A stretch of DNA of 64,000 nt from Gammaproteobacteria bacterium (GTDB lineage: Bacteria; Pseudomonadota; Gammaproteobacteria; UBA6429; Thiohalophilaceae): NCBI GenBank assembly GCA_016125505.1, contig WGLP01000003.1:689911-753910 (forward strand), given 5' to 3'. The translations under genes and the position numbers were made by a program. Of this stretch, positions 34,772 to 43,784 are shown piece by piece; position 1 is the first letter of the stretch; each line of letters begins with the position of its first letter. A model generated the notes under the pieces. It was given only the letters and a program-made list of their open reading frames with translations, did no database searches and was not told the origin of the DNA.

Positions 34772-35595
34772 GCGAGACTCCTCCGTGTTTGGCGCCATTG
34801 CAAGAGTTCAGATACCGGTACCAGCTGAATGTTCTCATTGCCGAGCGTGGGAATATGCTGTTGCAGAAATTCGATAGTCTCCGGATACGGATGCCCGATG
34901 GCGATGGCACTGCCCTTGCGATGGGCAAGCCGTACCAGATAATCCCATTGCTTTTGCAGTTTCGCCGCTGACTTGTCGTCGTCAAGAAAGACATCGCGGC
35001 TGCCCTCGTCCAGTCCGTATTCACTCGCCACCTTGGCGGCCTGCGTCAGACTCGTGGTGCGGCTATCGATAAAATAGAGCTCGCCGTGACGCAACAGGCC
35101 AGCCATCAACCAGCCCATGCGCGTGGCATCCTGGGTCAGGCGACTGCCCATGTGATTGTTGACGCCGCGAATGTCCGGTACGGCATCGAGGGTTTCGTGC
35201 AGCGTCTCGATGAACCTGCCTTCATTCATGGATTCATCCAGACCGCCGCGGCCCAGATAACGTTCGTCCATGGATTCCATGGGCAAATGCAACATGATCT
35301 CTTTTTTATTGATTTGCGCCAGCAGGGCGAGACGTTTGGCAAACGGTGTGTACGGAATAATGCTGACCGTAACCTGACCCGGCAACAATACCACACGTTT
35401 ACCGTCATGCAGGCGATCACCGAGGTCATCGATGATAATGGAGATTAACGGTGAGTCAGTGGGTGCAGCTGGCGGCAGGGAACCGGCGCTGGCACCGCCT
35501 GAGAAGACAAGCAACAGCGGAAAAACATGTTGCCGCACCGATTTCATCCTTGCTCGTGCTTTCGCGAACTGATGAAACAGTGCGGCAACCGGCAT
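34642..35595 (-). CDS. yibQ: Divergent polysaccharide deacetylase family protein (YibQ-like)
   Basis: A 317-residue exported protein. After a signal peptide (from Met17: MKSVRQHVFPLLLVFSGGAS) the divergent polysaccharide deacetylase fold runs from SPLISIIIDDLGD to QLVPVSELLQW: EIMLHLPMES, GVNNHMGS, FIDSRTT and GSAIAIGHPYPE. Asp-Asp and His residues of the fold are present, yet family activity is unproven. The last about 45 residues (Ser/Pro/Arg-rich) overlap the DJ-1 gene in another frame and look like read-through rather than native sequence, as though an original stop had been lost. ATG at 35595 directly follows the ctpA stop; Met17 is an alternative start. EnvC and CtpA neighbours place it in envelope maintenance. 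Confidence 0.82.
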   Translation of the reverse strand: MPVAALFHQFAKARARMKSVRQHVFPLLLVFSGGASAGSLPPAAPTDSPLISIIIDDLGDRLHDGKRVVLLPGQVTVSIIPYTPFAKRLALLAQINKKEIMLHLPMESMDERYLGRGGLDESMNEGRFIETLHETLDAVPDIRGVNNHMGSRLTQDATRMGWLMAGLLRHGELYFIDSRTTSLTQAAKVASEYGLDEGSRDVFLDDDKSAAKLQKQWDYLVRLAHRKGSAIAIGHPYPETIEFLQQHIPTLGNENIQLVPVSELLQWRQTRRSLAWQTQPSSSLLPRVVKNSKPSPSSICCVAPVSTSSPPASTPVR

Positions 35596-35596
35596 A

Positions 35597-36907
35597 TCAA
35601 TGGTGTTCCAGAAACGCCATGCCCTTCAGCACATTCAAGGCCTCGTACAAGGCATAATCTTCTTTCGCGAGATCGATGCGTTCTTTCTTGTCATCTTTCG
35701 TCGCATGTTTACCATTATCCTTGTCGTTGATCAGATGGCCTTCCAGGTCGGCCTCCTTGATTGAGCCTTGTTGTTGCTTGACCTCAGCCACCTTCAGATC
35801 ATCCAGCTTGATATCCGGCTCGATACCTTCGGCCTGGATCGAACGCCCTGACGGTGTGTAATAACGCGCCGTGGTCAACTTGATCGCAGTGTCATTGCCC
35901 AGCGGCACCACGGTCTGCACCGAGCCTTTACCGAAGGTTTTCGAACCCATGATGATGGCGCGTTTATCATCCTGCAGTGCGCCGGAGACAATTTCCGAGG
36001 CAGAGGCAGAGCCGCCGTTCACCAGCACGATCATGGGCGCGCCCTTGAGCATGTCGTTCGGTGTGGCGGAGTGGACCACGTCATTTTCCTTGTTACGGCC
36101 GCGCACGCTGACAATGGTGCCGGAGGTCACGAAGGTATCGGCCACATCCACCGCAGCATCCAGCAGACCGCCCGGGTTGTTACGCAGGTCCAGGATTAGG
36201 CCCTTGAGCTTGCCCTTGCCCTCGTTCTTGAGCTTGGTGATGGCCTTGCGCATATCGATGGCGGTGCGCTCCTGGAACTGGCTGATGCGCACATAGCCGT
36301 AACCATCTTCCAGCATGCGTGATTTCACGCTTTGCACACGAATGCGATCGCGGGTTAACACGAAGGTGAGCGGTTTTTCCTGGCCTTCACGTACGACCAG
36401 CAAGGTAATCTTCGTGCCCGGCTTGCCGCGCATGAGTTTCACCGCTTCATCCAGCGTCATGCCTTTCACCGGTTTGTTGTCGAGACGAATGATCAGGTCA
36501 CCGGTCTTGATCCCGGCACGTTGCGCCGGCGTATCGTCGATAGGTGACACGACCTTGACGAAGCCGTCTTCCATCCCGACGACGATGCCAAGACCGCCGA
36601 ATTCACCGGTGGTACCCACACGTAATTCCTGGAAGGCTTCCTTGTCGAGATAGGTGGAGTGAGGATCGAGGCCGGCCAGCATCCCGCGAATGGCATTATC
36701 CAGCAGGGTCTTGTCCGAGACGGGCTCGACATAGTTATCCTTGATCTTGCCGAACACTTCGCTCAGGGCGCGAATGTCCTGCATCGGAATCGTGCGATCG
36801 GCGCTGGTATTTTCGCGCTCGGCATGCACGCTTACGACCAGTGCAAGCATGACGCCCATCAGCATGCCCAGGGCACCTATCAGGGTATTGCGTGTGAAAT
36901 TACTCAT
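35597..36907 (-). CDS. ctpA: S41 carboxyl-terminal processing protease
   Basis: A 436-residue periplasmic serine protease: N-terminal signal/anchor (about 8-28, LIGALGMLMGVMLALVVSV), a PDZ domain (about 95-175, GLGIVVGMEDGFVKVVSPID) and the S41 core with ILDLRNNPGGLLDAAVDVAD, the nucleophile in NGGSASASEIVSG and Lys in GSKTFGKGSVQ. CtpA-type proteases trim or degrade envelope proteins, including cell-wall hydrolases or their regulators. AAGGACGG precedes the start. The C-terminus is Lys/Asp-rich. It lies between envC and yibQ, an order shared with many gammaproteobacteria. Confidence 0.95.
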   Translation of the reverse strand: MSNFTRNTLIGALGMLMGVMLALVVSVHAERENTSADRTIPMQDIRALSEVFGKIKDNYVEPVSDKTLLDNAIRGMLAGLDPHSTYLDKEAFQELRVGTTGEFGGLGIVVGMEDGFVKVVSPIDDTPAQRAGIKTGDLIIRLDNKPVKGMTLDEAVKLMRGKPGTKITLLVVREGQEKPLTFVLTRDRIRVQSVKSRMLEDGYGYVRISQFQERTAIDMRKAITKLKNEGKGKLKGLILDLRNNPGGLLDAAVDVADTFVTSGTIVSVRGRNKENDVVHSATPNDMLKGAPMIVLVNGGSASASEIVSGALQDDKRAIIMGSKTFGKGSVQTVVPLGNDTAIKLTTARYYTPSGRSIQAEGIEPDIKLDDLKVAEVKQQQGSIKEADLEGHLINDKDNGKHATKDDKKERIDLAKEDYALYEALNVLKGMAFLEHH

Positions 36908-36992
36908 TTATCCGTCCTTCCGAAGGCACCTTGGCCTTTTCTGCTTGTTGACTCACGGATGTTACCGTAATTCCTGCATACGTACATCCGCA

Positions 36993-38189
36993 CTAATTTC
37001 TCGCCAGCGCGGGTCGCCCACGGCACCAGTGCGCCGGGTCGGTCGGCTTACCATTATGGCGAATTTCAAAATACAAACCGGCCTGGTTTTGACCACCGCT
37101 CTTGCCGACGCTGGCAATGACTTCACCGGCCTCCACCCATTCGCCGGTCTCCTTATATATAGCCTGATTATGACCATACAGGCTCATATAACCATTGCCG
37201 TGGTCAATAATCAGGAGCAGGCCATAACCCCGCAACCAATCGGCATAGGCCACACGCCCATGGGAAATGGCATGCACCTCCTGTCCCTCGTGGGCGCGGA
37301 TCAGGACACCGTTCCACTTGAGACGCCCGCCTTCGCGGCGGGTTCCAAATGAGACCAGCAACTTACCCCTTGTCGGCCAGATAAGCTGTCCTCTTAATCG
37401 CCCGAAGGGTTTATGCGTACCCGGTGCGGTCAGGATATCCGGCATGGCCTGGTCCAGGCGGTTGACCAGGTCCTGCAAGCGATGTTCGTCCTCCACCAGG
37501 CGCTTGAGTTCCTGTGCCTTGCTTTGCAATTCCTTGCCCAGTTTAGCGACAACCACCGTGCGTTCCCGCGAATTTTTTTGCAGTTCCGCCTTTTTCTCCA
37601 ACTGCTGTTGTTTTACGGCGTTAAGCGCCTGGGTCTGGGCCACGATCTCCTGTTCCACGCTTTGCAGTTTTTGCAAATCCACCTTGATACCGGCGATACG
37701 CTGCGCACGCGCACGGTTGAAATAATCGTAGTACGTCATGGTGCGTCCGACCGCAGCGGGGTCTTCCTGATTCAGGAGTAACTTCAGGTACTCCTGACGG
37801 CCAATCATAAATGCCGCTTCCACCTGCCGGGCAAGCAAGTGGTGCTGGGTCGCCAGATTGGCCTTGAGGGTGTCACGTTCCTGATGCAGGGTATTGAGCT
37901 TGCGCTGCTCGTTCGCCAGTTTGCGGTTAAGCGTCTTCAGGGCCCCGAGCAGTTTACTGATCTGGCGCTCGATATCGCGCAATTCGGTGCGTACCGAGTC
38001 GTGCAGTGTCTGGGTTTTTTCGATGTCCTTGCGTAAGGCCTCGATGCGTTCGCGTACTTTCGACAGCGCCTGTTTACTGTCCGCCTGTTCCGCACGCGCG
38101 GGTGTGGGGCACAGCATACCCGAGAAAATAACGCAGAGCGCACACAGACTGGCCAGCAGTGAACGAGGGAAGGCTTGCATAGCCCGCAA
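36993..38189 (-). CDS. envC: Murein hydrolase activator EnvC
   Basis: A 398-residue periplasmic protein: signal peptide (cleavage after ARA, about residue 33), long coiled coil (35-255) and a C-terminal LytM/M23 domain. The domain keeps the shape (GVLIRAHEGQEVHAISHGRV, LLIIDHGNGYMSLYGHNQA, GLYFEIRHNG) but lacks the full HxxxD/HxH zinc set, as in non-catalytic EnvC, which activates amidases AmiA/AmiB at the septum. ATG at 38180 is an alternative start. It lies between gpmI and ctpA. Confidence 0.93.
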   Translation of the reverse strand: MRAMQAFPRSLLASLCALCVIFSGMLCPTPARAEQADSKQALSKVRERIEALRKDIEKTQTLHDSVRTELRDIERQISKLLGALKTLNRKLANEQRKLNTLHQERDTLKANLATQHHLLARQVEAAFMIGRQEYLKLLLNQEDPAAVGRTMTYYDYFNRARAQRIAGIKVDLQKLQSVEQEIVAQTQALNAVKQQQLEKKAELQKNSRERTVVVAKLGKELQSKAQELKRLVEDEHRLQDLVNRLDQAMPDILTAPGTHKPFGRLRGQLIWPTRGKLLVSFGTRREGGRLKWNGVLIRAHEGQEVHAISHGRVAYADWLRGYGLLLIIDHGNGYMSLYGHNQAIYKETGEWVEAGEVIASVGKSGGQNQAGLYFEIRHNGKPTDPAHWCRGRPALARN

Positions 38190-38261
38190 GTCTACCCAAG
38201 CTGCATGGCAAAACGAATAGCGAATAAGCGTGCGTTTGTCGATAAAACCCGATCAGCGATG

Positions 38262-39824
38262 TCAGGCCGCAGCCTCTTTGTCCTCATGTACGATCAGCGA
38301 GTGGCCACTCATTTCCGAGGGTTGTGGCACGCGCATTAAATCCAGCATGGTCGGGGCCACATCAGACAGCACACCCTGGCTGGCCAGCTGCAATTTACGG
38401 CCGATATAAATAAACGGTACCAGATTGGTCGTGTGCGCCGTATGCGGTTGATGGGTCTCGTGGTTGGTCATCATCTCCGCATTGCCATGGTCAGCGGTGA
38501 TCAACATCTCGCCACCGACCTTTTCGATGGCAGCGATCACCCGGCCCAGACAACTATCGATCGCCTCGATGGCCTTGACGGTCGCACCATAATTGCCGGT
38601 ATGCCCCACCATATCGGGGTTGGCGTAGTTACAGATGATGGCGTCGTACTTACCGCTTTCAATCGCCTCGACCAGGCGATCCGTCAATTCCGGCGCGCTC
38701 ATCTCGGGCTGGAGATCATAGGTCGGCACCTGCGGTGAATTAATCAGAATCCGATCCTCAAATTCGAAAGGCTCTTCACGGCCGCCGTTAAAAAAGAATG
38801 TCACGTGCGCGTATTTCTCGGTCTCGGCAATACGCAACTGGTGCATGCCCAGGCTGCTGAGGTATTCGCCAAAGACATTCTTCAGGCGCTCAGGCGGGTA
38901 CGCCACAGGCACATCAAAATCGGATTTGTACTCGGTCAGCGAGACAAAGGCCCCCAGCTTGGGATAGATCTCGCGGGTAAAGGCATTGAAGTCAGGCTCG
39001 ATAAATGGCCGGGTAATCTGGCGCGCGCGATCGGAGCGGAAATTCATGAAGACCAGCGTATCGCCGTCTTCCACGGTGATCGGCGCAGTCCCTGGCGGCA
39101 CGATGGCCGTGGCCTGGACGAACTCATCGGTCTCGTTGCGGTTATATGCCAACTCCAGCCCTGCCAGTGCCGTCTCGGCAGTGAATTCTCCCTTGCCCTG
39201 GGTGATCAGATCATAGGCCTTCTGGATTCGTGGCCAACGATGATCGCGGTCCATCGCGAAGTAGCGGCCAATGATTGAGGCGAAACGTCCTTCGCCCAGC
39301 TCCTGAAACTTCTCTTCCATCTTGTTAATCGACTCGGTCGCACTCTTGGGTGCCGTGTCCCGGCCATCGAGGAAGGCATGCAGATAGACCTTTTTGGCGC
39401 CCTGCTTGACGGCCAGCTCCACCATGGCATGGATGTGCTCTTCGTGACTGTGCACCCCGCCCGGTGACAACAAACCCATAATGTGGACGGCCTTACCCTT
39501 GTCCATGGCCGACTGCACGGCATCCACCAGGGTCTGGTTTTTGAAAAAGGACCCGGTCTTGATGGAGCGGCTGACGCGTGTGTATTCCTGGTAAACCACG
39601 CGCCCGGCGCCCAGATTCAGGTGGCCGACCTCGGAATTGCCCATTTGCTCAGCGGGCAGCCCCACGGAGGCACCGGAGCCATTAATATAGGTATGTGGAT
39701 ATTTCGCCCAAATGCGATCCCAAACGGGTTTTTTGGCATTGGCGATGGCGTTATCCTGTACATCCTCACTACAGCCCCAGCCGTCGAGGATGACCAGCAA
39801 CATGGGTTTGGCGTGATCACTCAT
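38262..39824 (-). CDS. gpmI: Cofactor-independent phosphoglycerate mutase
   Basis: A 520-residue alkaline-phosphatase-superfamily enzyme that interconverts 2- and 3-phosphoglycerate using two Mn ions. [13 protein letters not shown] (metal Asp), the catalytic Ser in [45 protein letters not shown] and the metal-binding [11 protein letters not shown] are all present. Length is typical. It appears to be the first gene of the gpmI-envC-ctpA-yibQ series. Confidence 0.97.
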   Translation of the reverse strand: MSDHAKPMLLVILDGWGCSEDVQDNAIANAKKPVWDRIWAKYPHTYINGSGASVGLPAEQMGNSEVGHLNLGAGRVVYQEYTRVSRSIKTGSFFKNQTLVDAVQSAMDKGKAVHIMGLLSPGGVHSHEEHIHAMVELAVKQGAKKVYLHAFLDGRDTAPKSATESINKMEEKFQELGEGRFASIIGRYFAMDRDHRWPRIQKAYDLITQGKGEFTAETALAGLELAYNRNETDEFVQATAIVPPGTAPITVEDGDTLVFMNFRSDRARQITRPFIEPDFNAFTREIYPKLGAFVSLTEYKSDFDVPVAYPPERLKNVFGEYLSSLGMHQLRIAETEKYAHVTFFFNGGREEPFEFEDRILINSPQVPTYDLQPEMSAPELTDRLVEAIESGKYDAIICNYANPDMVGHTGNYGATVKAIEAIDSCLGRVIAAIEKVGGEMLITADHGNAEMMTNHETHQPHTAHTTNLVPFIYIGRKLQLASQGVLSDVAPTMLDLMRVPQPSEMSGHSLIVHEDKEAAA

Positions 39825-39993
39825 GGATAAGTAAGTTCTTTATTTCCTTGATAATTATAGAGCTTAGACTAAGTCTATTTTATTTTGTTCAAGCACGGCA
39901 AGTTCTTTGCTACACAGGCCGCCAGGGCACTGTAATGTCCTGAATAGCTGGATAAAAAAAGGGTGAATAGCCTTCTCAGACGGTAGATTATTG

Positions 39994-40051
39994 TATAATG
40001 TTTTATTAATAAAGGGCAGACATGTGACAATTCCAATAAGATACGTGTATC
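39994..40051 (+). promoter_or_regulatory. Putative promoter/operator of the ArsR-family gene
   Basis: TATAAT at 39994-39999 is a perfect -10 hexamer, but no good -35 lies 17 bp before it. GATAC-GT-GTATC at 40040-40051 is a perfect short palindrome downstream of the presumed start, placed where an ArsR-type repressor could bind its own promoter. Confidence 0.35.
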
Positions 40052-40095
40052 GTTCGCTAGGCTCATTGAGTCACTAATATTCGGTGTAATTTATT

Positions 40096-40413
40096 ATGAT
40101 GCAAGAACTGGATCTGATGACGCGCGATGATGATATCGACCGCGCGTCCCGTTCCTTGAAGGCGATGTCTCACCCCCTTCGATTGAAAATTCTCTGCACC
40201 CTCGGGGCGGATGAAATCAGTGTGCAAGACATTGTCGAACACGTGGGCACATCACAAAGCAATATCTCGCAGCATCTGGCCATCCTCCGCGACAAGGGCA
40301 TCCTGTCCGCGCGCAAGGACGCCAACCGGGTCTACTACAAGGTCGGCGATCAACGCACACTGCGTCTGATCGGTATGATGCGCGAAGTCTTTTGCAGCGC
40401 CCAAGAGGATTAA
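40096..40413 (+). CDS. ArsR-family winged-helix regulator
   Basis: A 105-residue ArsR/SmtB-type regulator: ASRSLKAMSHPLRLKILCTL, recognition helix in HVGTSQSNISQHLAILRDKG and wing ARKDANRVYYKV. It has only two cysteines, one in LKILCTL and one near the C-terminus (FCSAQED), and no CxC metal motif, so it may be redox- or sulfide-responsive, as in BigR/SqrR, rather than metal-responsive. The rhodanese, glutaredoxin and thioredoxin genes that follow in the same direction fit sulfur/thiol control; this is inference. Confidence 0.9.
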   Translation: MMQELDLMTRDDDIDRASRSLKAMSHPLRLKILCTLGADEISVQDIVEHVGTSQSNISQHLAILRDKGILSARKDANRVYYKVGDQRTLRLIGMMREVFCSAQED

Positions 40414-40539
40414 TTTGATTTACTTCTTCCCGCTGCGACGTGGCGCGGTGAGGTTCGGCTATCCCGGCGTGGTGTAGTAGTCTCTTCCATTTGGTATAGG
40501 TAACGGCAAATTGTGCCGCAGGCGCGAACAGGCAAGGCA

Positions 40540-40965
40540 ATGGAAAAATATTTATTGTTTTTTGAAAACCACTTTATCCTGACCACCGCATGGCTGATTG
40601 TGGCGGGCATGATCATTTACAGTTTCATCAATGCGCGCCTGCGGGGGTTTGCCAGCGTCAATCCGGCCATGGCCACGCAACTCATCAATCGCGAAAATGC
40701 GATCATTCTCGATGTGCGCGAAGACAACGAATACCGCGACGGCCACATTGTGAATTCCCTGCATATCCCGGTGGGCTATCTCAATGACCGTATGAAGGAA
40801 CTGGAGAAATACAAGGACAAGCCCATTATCGTCAGCTGCCGTTCCGGTCAACGCTCATCCACTGCCTGCGCAACGCTCAAAAAACAGGGTTTTGAATCCG
40901 TATATAACCTGAGCGGCGGTGTCATGGCGTGGAAAAACGACAACCTCCCTTTAACCAAGAAATAA
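40540..40965 (+). CDS. yibN: Membrane-anchored rhodanese-domain protein (YibN-like)
   Basis: A 141-residue protein: one N-terminal membrane helix (about 10-27, ILTTAWLIVAGMIIYSFI) and a cytoplasmic rhodanese domain with IILDVREDNEYRDGHIVNSL and the active loop SCRSGQRSSTACATL (nucleophile Cys about 102). It should transfer or bind sulfane sulfur near the membrane. The ATG giving MEKYLLFF is chosen; an in-frame GTG 27 bp upstream adds no family sequence. It precedes grxC by 8 bp, the same order as E. coli yibN-grxC-secB. Confidence 0.9.
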   Translation: MEKYLLFFENHFILTTAWLIVAGMIIYSFINARLRGFASVNPAMATQLINRENAIILDVREDNEYRDGHIVNSLHIPVGYLNDRMKELEKYKDKPIIVSCRSGQRSSTACATLKKQGFESVYNLSGGVMAWKNDNLPLTKK

Positions 40966-40973
40966 TTCGCGTT

Positions 40974-41234
40974 ATGCCCAAGGTCATCATGTATAGCACC
41001 CGCTTTTGCCCTTATTGCGTGCGCGCACGCATGCTGCTGGAAAAAAAGGGTGTCGAATTCACGGATATCCGCGTCGACAGCGAACCGCATTTGCGTCATG
41101 AAATGACCTCGCGCGCCCACGGTCGCACCAGCGTGCCGCAGATCTTCATCGATGACGAACACGTCGGCGGTTGCGACGACCTTTACGAACTGGAATTCGA
41201 AGGCCAGCTCGACAAAAAGCTGGGCCTCGCCTGA
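40974..41234 (+). CDS. grxC: Glutaredoxin 3
   Basis: An 86-residue dithiol glutaredoxin with active site Cys12-Pro-Tyr-Cys15 (TRFCPYCVRA), the cis-Pro segment RTSVPQIFIDD and glutathione-binding GGCDDLYEL. It reduces disulfides with glutathione. The ATG giving MPKVIMYS is chosen because an earlier in-frame Met lies within the rhodanese coding region. Genes on both sides are thiol-related. Confidence 0.95.
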   Translation: MPKVIMYSTRFCPYCVRARMLLEKKGVEFTDIRVDSEPHLRHEMTSRAHGRTSVPQIFIDDEHVGGCDDLYELEFEGQLDKKLGLA

Positions 41235-41246
41235 CGGAATTCCGCA

Positions 41247-41678
41247 ATGGCCGATGCCCTGCACCTCGTCTGTCCGCATTGCCACAGCACCAACCGCGTG
41301 CCGGCAGACAAGCTTACCGCCCAGCCCAAATGCGGCAAGTGCAAACAGGCGATCTTCACCGGCCACCCGATCAGCTTGTCGCAACAGACGTTTGCGCAAC
41401 ACATTACCCGCAGCGACATTCCCATTCTTGTGGATTTCTGGGCACCGTGGTGTGGCCCGTGCAAGATGATGGCGCCGGTATTCGAGCAGGCCGCCGCGAA
41501 ACTGCAGCCGCACATGCAGCTGGTCAAGGTCAACACCGAAGAAGAACAGGCATTGGCCATGCAGTATCAGATCCGCAGCATCCCCACACTGGCAATTTTC
41601 AAACAGGGCAGGGAAGTCAACCGCGTCGCTGGCGCCATGGACCTGCAAAATCTGCTACGCTGGGCACAGTCAGCCTGA
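41247..41678 (+). CDS. trxC: Thioredoxin 2
   Basis: A 143-residue thioredoxin with the N-terminal zinc site typical of TrxC (Cys9, Cys12, Cys29, Cys32 in CPHC ... CGKC) and the catalytic WCGPC (68-72). VNTEEEQALAMQYQIRSIPT contains the cis-Pro. It reduces cytoplasmic protein disulfides and is zinc/redox-responsive in E. coli. It starts 12 bp after grxC. Its presence here is an addition to the E. coli yibN-grxC-secB order. Confidence 0.95.
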   Translation: MADALHLVCPHCHSTNRVPADKLTAQPKCGKCKQAIFTGHPISLSQQTFAQHITRSDIPILVDFWAPWCGPCKMMAPVFEQAAAKLQPHMQLVKVNTEEEQALAMQYQIRSIPTLAIFKQGREVNRVAGAMDLQNLLRWAQSA

Positions 41679-41802
41679 TTGTCAGAATAAATTGGATTTT
41701 TTGAGCCTGGTTCAAACCGGCACAGGCGTAATGATTTTAAGCTACATTCAATGACCGTCGCGCAACACGTTCGGTATCATCCATAACTAACGAGTAATCA
41801 CC

Positions 41803-42279
41803 ATGACTGAAACGACAGCTAACGAACAACAACCGCAAGGCAAATTCGCTATCCAGAAAATTTACGTGAAGGATCTCTCTTTCGAGGCACCGAACAGCCC
41901 GGCGTGCTTTACCGAACAATGGGATCCGAAGGTCAATCTGGACCTCAACTCCAGTGCGCAGGGTGTCGCTGAACACAATTACGAAGTCGTGCTGTCTATC
42001 ACGGTGACCGTCGGCAATAACGACAAGACGGCCTACCTGGTGGAAGTACAGCAGGCCGGTATTTTTCACATCGAGGAATTTCCTGACAGCATGCTGCGCG
42101 CCATGCTCGGCAGCTTTTGCCCGAGCATTCTTTTCCCTTATGCGCGCGAGGCGGTATCGGACATCGTGACGCGTGGCGGTTTCCCGCAAATGCTGCTCAA
42201 CCCGATCAATTTCGATGCCTTGTATGAACAGCATCTGCAGCAGCAGACGCAACAGGCAGACACCAGTCAGCCGCAATAA
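41803..42279 (+). CDS. secB: Protein-export chaperone SecB
   Basis: A 158-residue SecB: FAIQKIYVKDLSFEAPNSPA, VVLSITVTVGNNDKTAYLVE and LFPYAREAVSDIVTRGGFPQ. It keeps preproteins unfolded and delivers them to SecA. The C-terminus is Gln-rich. It precedes gpsA by 17 bp, as in many gammaproteobacteria. Confidence 0.97.
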   Translation: MTETTANEQQPQGKFAIQKIYVKDLSFEAPNSPACFTEQWDPKVNLDLNSSAQGVAEHNYEVVLSITVTVGNNDKTAYLVEVQQAGIFHIEEFPDSMLRAMLGSFCPSILFPYAREAVSDIVTRGGFPQMLLNPINFDALYEQHLQQQTQQADTSQPQ

Positions 42280-42296
42280 ACCATCGCGATTGCCGA

Positions 42297-43304
42297 ATGA
42301 GCCTGTCTTCTCCGCCCTATGCGGTACTCGGCGCCGGTTCCTGGGGGACCGCGCTGGCCTTGCAACTGGCGCGCGCGGGTAACGAGACCCTGTTGTGGTC
42401 GCACAGCGACGATCACTACCAGGCGATGCGGCAGTCTCGCTGCAACGCGAAGTATCTGCCGGGTATCGCCTTTCCGGAGACGCTGCAACCGGCGCGGGAC
42501 CTGGCGGCGACGGTCGCCCAGGCCCGGGACATTCTGGTGGTGGTGCCCTCCCATGTGTTTCGCGAGACCGTCCAGAAACTCAAACCGTTTTTAACCGAAC
42601 GCCATCGTCTGGCCTGGGGCACCAAAGGCCTGGAGCAGGGCACACGCAAATTACTGCACCAAATCGTACGCGAAGAACTGGGCATCACCGTACCCGTCGC
42701 CGCGGTATCCGGCCCGACCTTCGCCCTCGAGGTTGCCCAAGGTCTGCCCGGCGCCATCACCGTCGCCTCCAAGACACCTCAATTTGCCGAAGACCTGGCC
42801 TACGCCCTGCACAGTGAGTACTTCCTCACCTATACCAGTGACGACATCGCGGGCGTGGAGATCGGCGGCGCCACCAAGAATGTCATGGCCATCGCAGCCG
42901 GCATCGCCGATGGCATGGGCTTCGGGACCAATACCCGCGCCGCGCTGATCACCCGCGGTCTCAATGAGATCATGCGCCTGGGCGTCACCATGGGCGGGCA
43001 ACGTGAAACCTTTATGGGGCTCTCCGGCCTGGGTGACCTGGTCCTGACCTGTTCCGACGATCAATCGCGCAACCGCCGCTTCGGTCTGGCGCTGGGCAAG
43101 GGCATGGATGTGGAGGCGGCGCGCAAGAGCATCAAACAGGTAGTGGAAGGCATCGGTACCGCGAAGACCGTGTATTTGTTGTCACAGGATTACAACATCA
43201 ACATGCCGATCACCGAACAGGTCTATAAAGTGATCTATGAAGGCCGTTCACCGCGCGAGGCCCTGCAGATCCTGACCAACCGCGCGCCCCACCCCGAGCA
43301 CTAA
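42297..43304 (+). CDS. gpsA: Glycerol-3-phosphate dehydrogenase [NAD(P)+]
   Basis: A 335-residue enzyme that reduces dihydroxyacetone phosphate to sn-glycerol 3-phosphate for phospholipids. The Rossmann motif GAGSWGTALALQLA starts near residue 10; VSGPTFALEVAQGLP, the catalytic Lys in IGGATKNVMAIAAG, and GLSGLGDLVLTCSDDQSRNR are diagnostic. It is convergent with trmL, with one base between the stops and no room for a separate terminator. Confidence 0.97.
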   Translation: MSLSSPPYAVLGAGSWGTALALQLARAGNETLLWSHSDDHYQAMRQSRCNAKYLPGIAFPETLQPARDLAATVAQARDILVVVPSHVFRETVQKLKPFLTERHRLAWGTKGLEQGTRKLLHQIVREELGITVPVAAVSGPTFALEVAQGLPGAITVASKTPQFAEDLAYALHSEYFLTYTSDDIAGVEIGGATKNVMAIAAGIADGMGFGTNTRAALITRGLNEIMRLGVTMGGQRETFMGLSGLGDLVLTCSDDQSRNRRFGLALGKGMDVEAARKSIKQVVEGIGTAKTVYLLSQDYNINMPITEQVYKVIYEGRSPREALQILTNRAPHPEH

Positions 43305-43305
43305 T

Positions 43306-43770
43306 CTAAATAGCCCCGGCAAAACCCTGTTGTCGCCAGGCCTCGTAGACCACGATCGCCGCGGCATTGGATAAATTCAGGCTCCTGTTATCCGGCAGCA
43401 GGGGGATACGCAACACCTTATCCGCGCCGAGTTGTTCCCGCACGCTGACCGGCAATCCACGCGTCTCCGGCCCGAATAAAAATGCATCACCGGCGGCAAA
43501 GGCAACGTCATAAAACGACGACGTGCCATGCGTGGACAGGCCAAACAGCCGCACCGGTTGCACTGCCTGCATGAATGCCGCAAGTGACTGATAGGTTTTT
43601 ACCGCGGTGAACTCGTGATAATCCAGGCCGGCGCGTTTGAGTTTGGCGTCGTCCAGGTCAAATCCCAGCGGTTCGATCAAATGTAACTGGCAACCGGTGT
43701 TGGCACACAGACGAATGATATTGCCGGTGTTGGGCGGGATCTCGGGTTCGTAAAGCACAACATGAAACAT
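43306..43770 (-). CDS. trmL: tRNA (cytidine/uridine-34 2'-O)-methyltransferase
   Basis: A 154-residue SPOUT methyltransferase: MFHVVLYEPEIPPNTGNIIR, LIEPLGFDLDDAKLKRAGLD, FGPETRGLPVSV and RIPLLPDNRSLNLSNAAAIV, the trefoil-knot SAM site. TrmL methylates the wobble base of tRNA-Leu isoacceptors. In E. coli it also lies near gpsA. Its start is 14 bp downstream of the glucan synthase stop on the same strand. Confidence 0.95.
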   Translation of the reverse strand: MFHVVLYEPEIPPNTGNIIRLCANTGCQLHLIEPLGFDLDDAKLKRAGLDYHEFTAVKTYQSLAAFMQAVQPVRLFGLSTHGTSSFYDVAFAAGDAFLFGPETRGLPVSVREQLGADKVLRIPLLPDNRSLNLSNAAAIVVYEAWRQQGFAGAI

Positions 43771-43784
43771 GGTGACGGCTGTAT

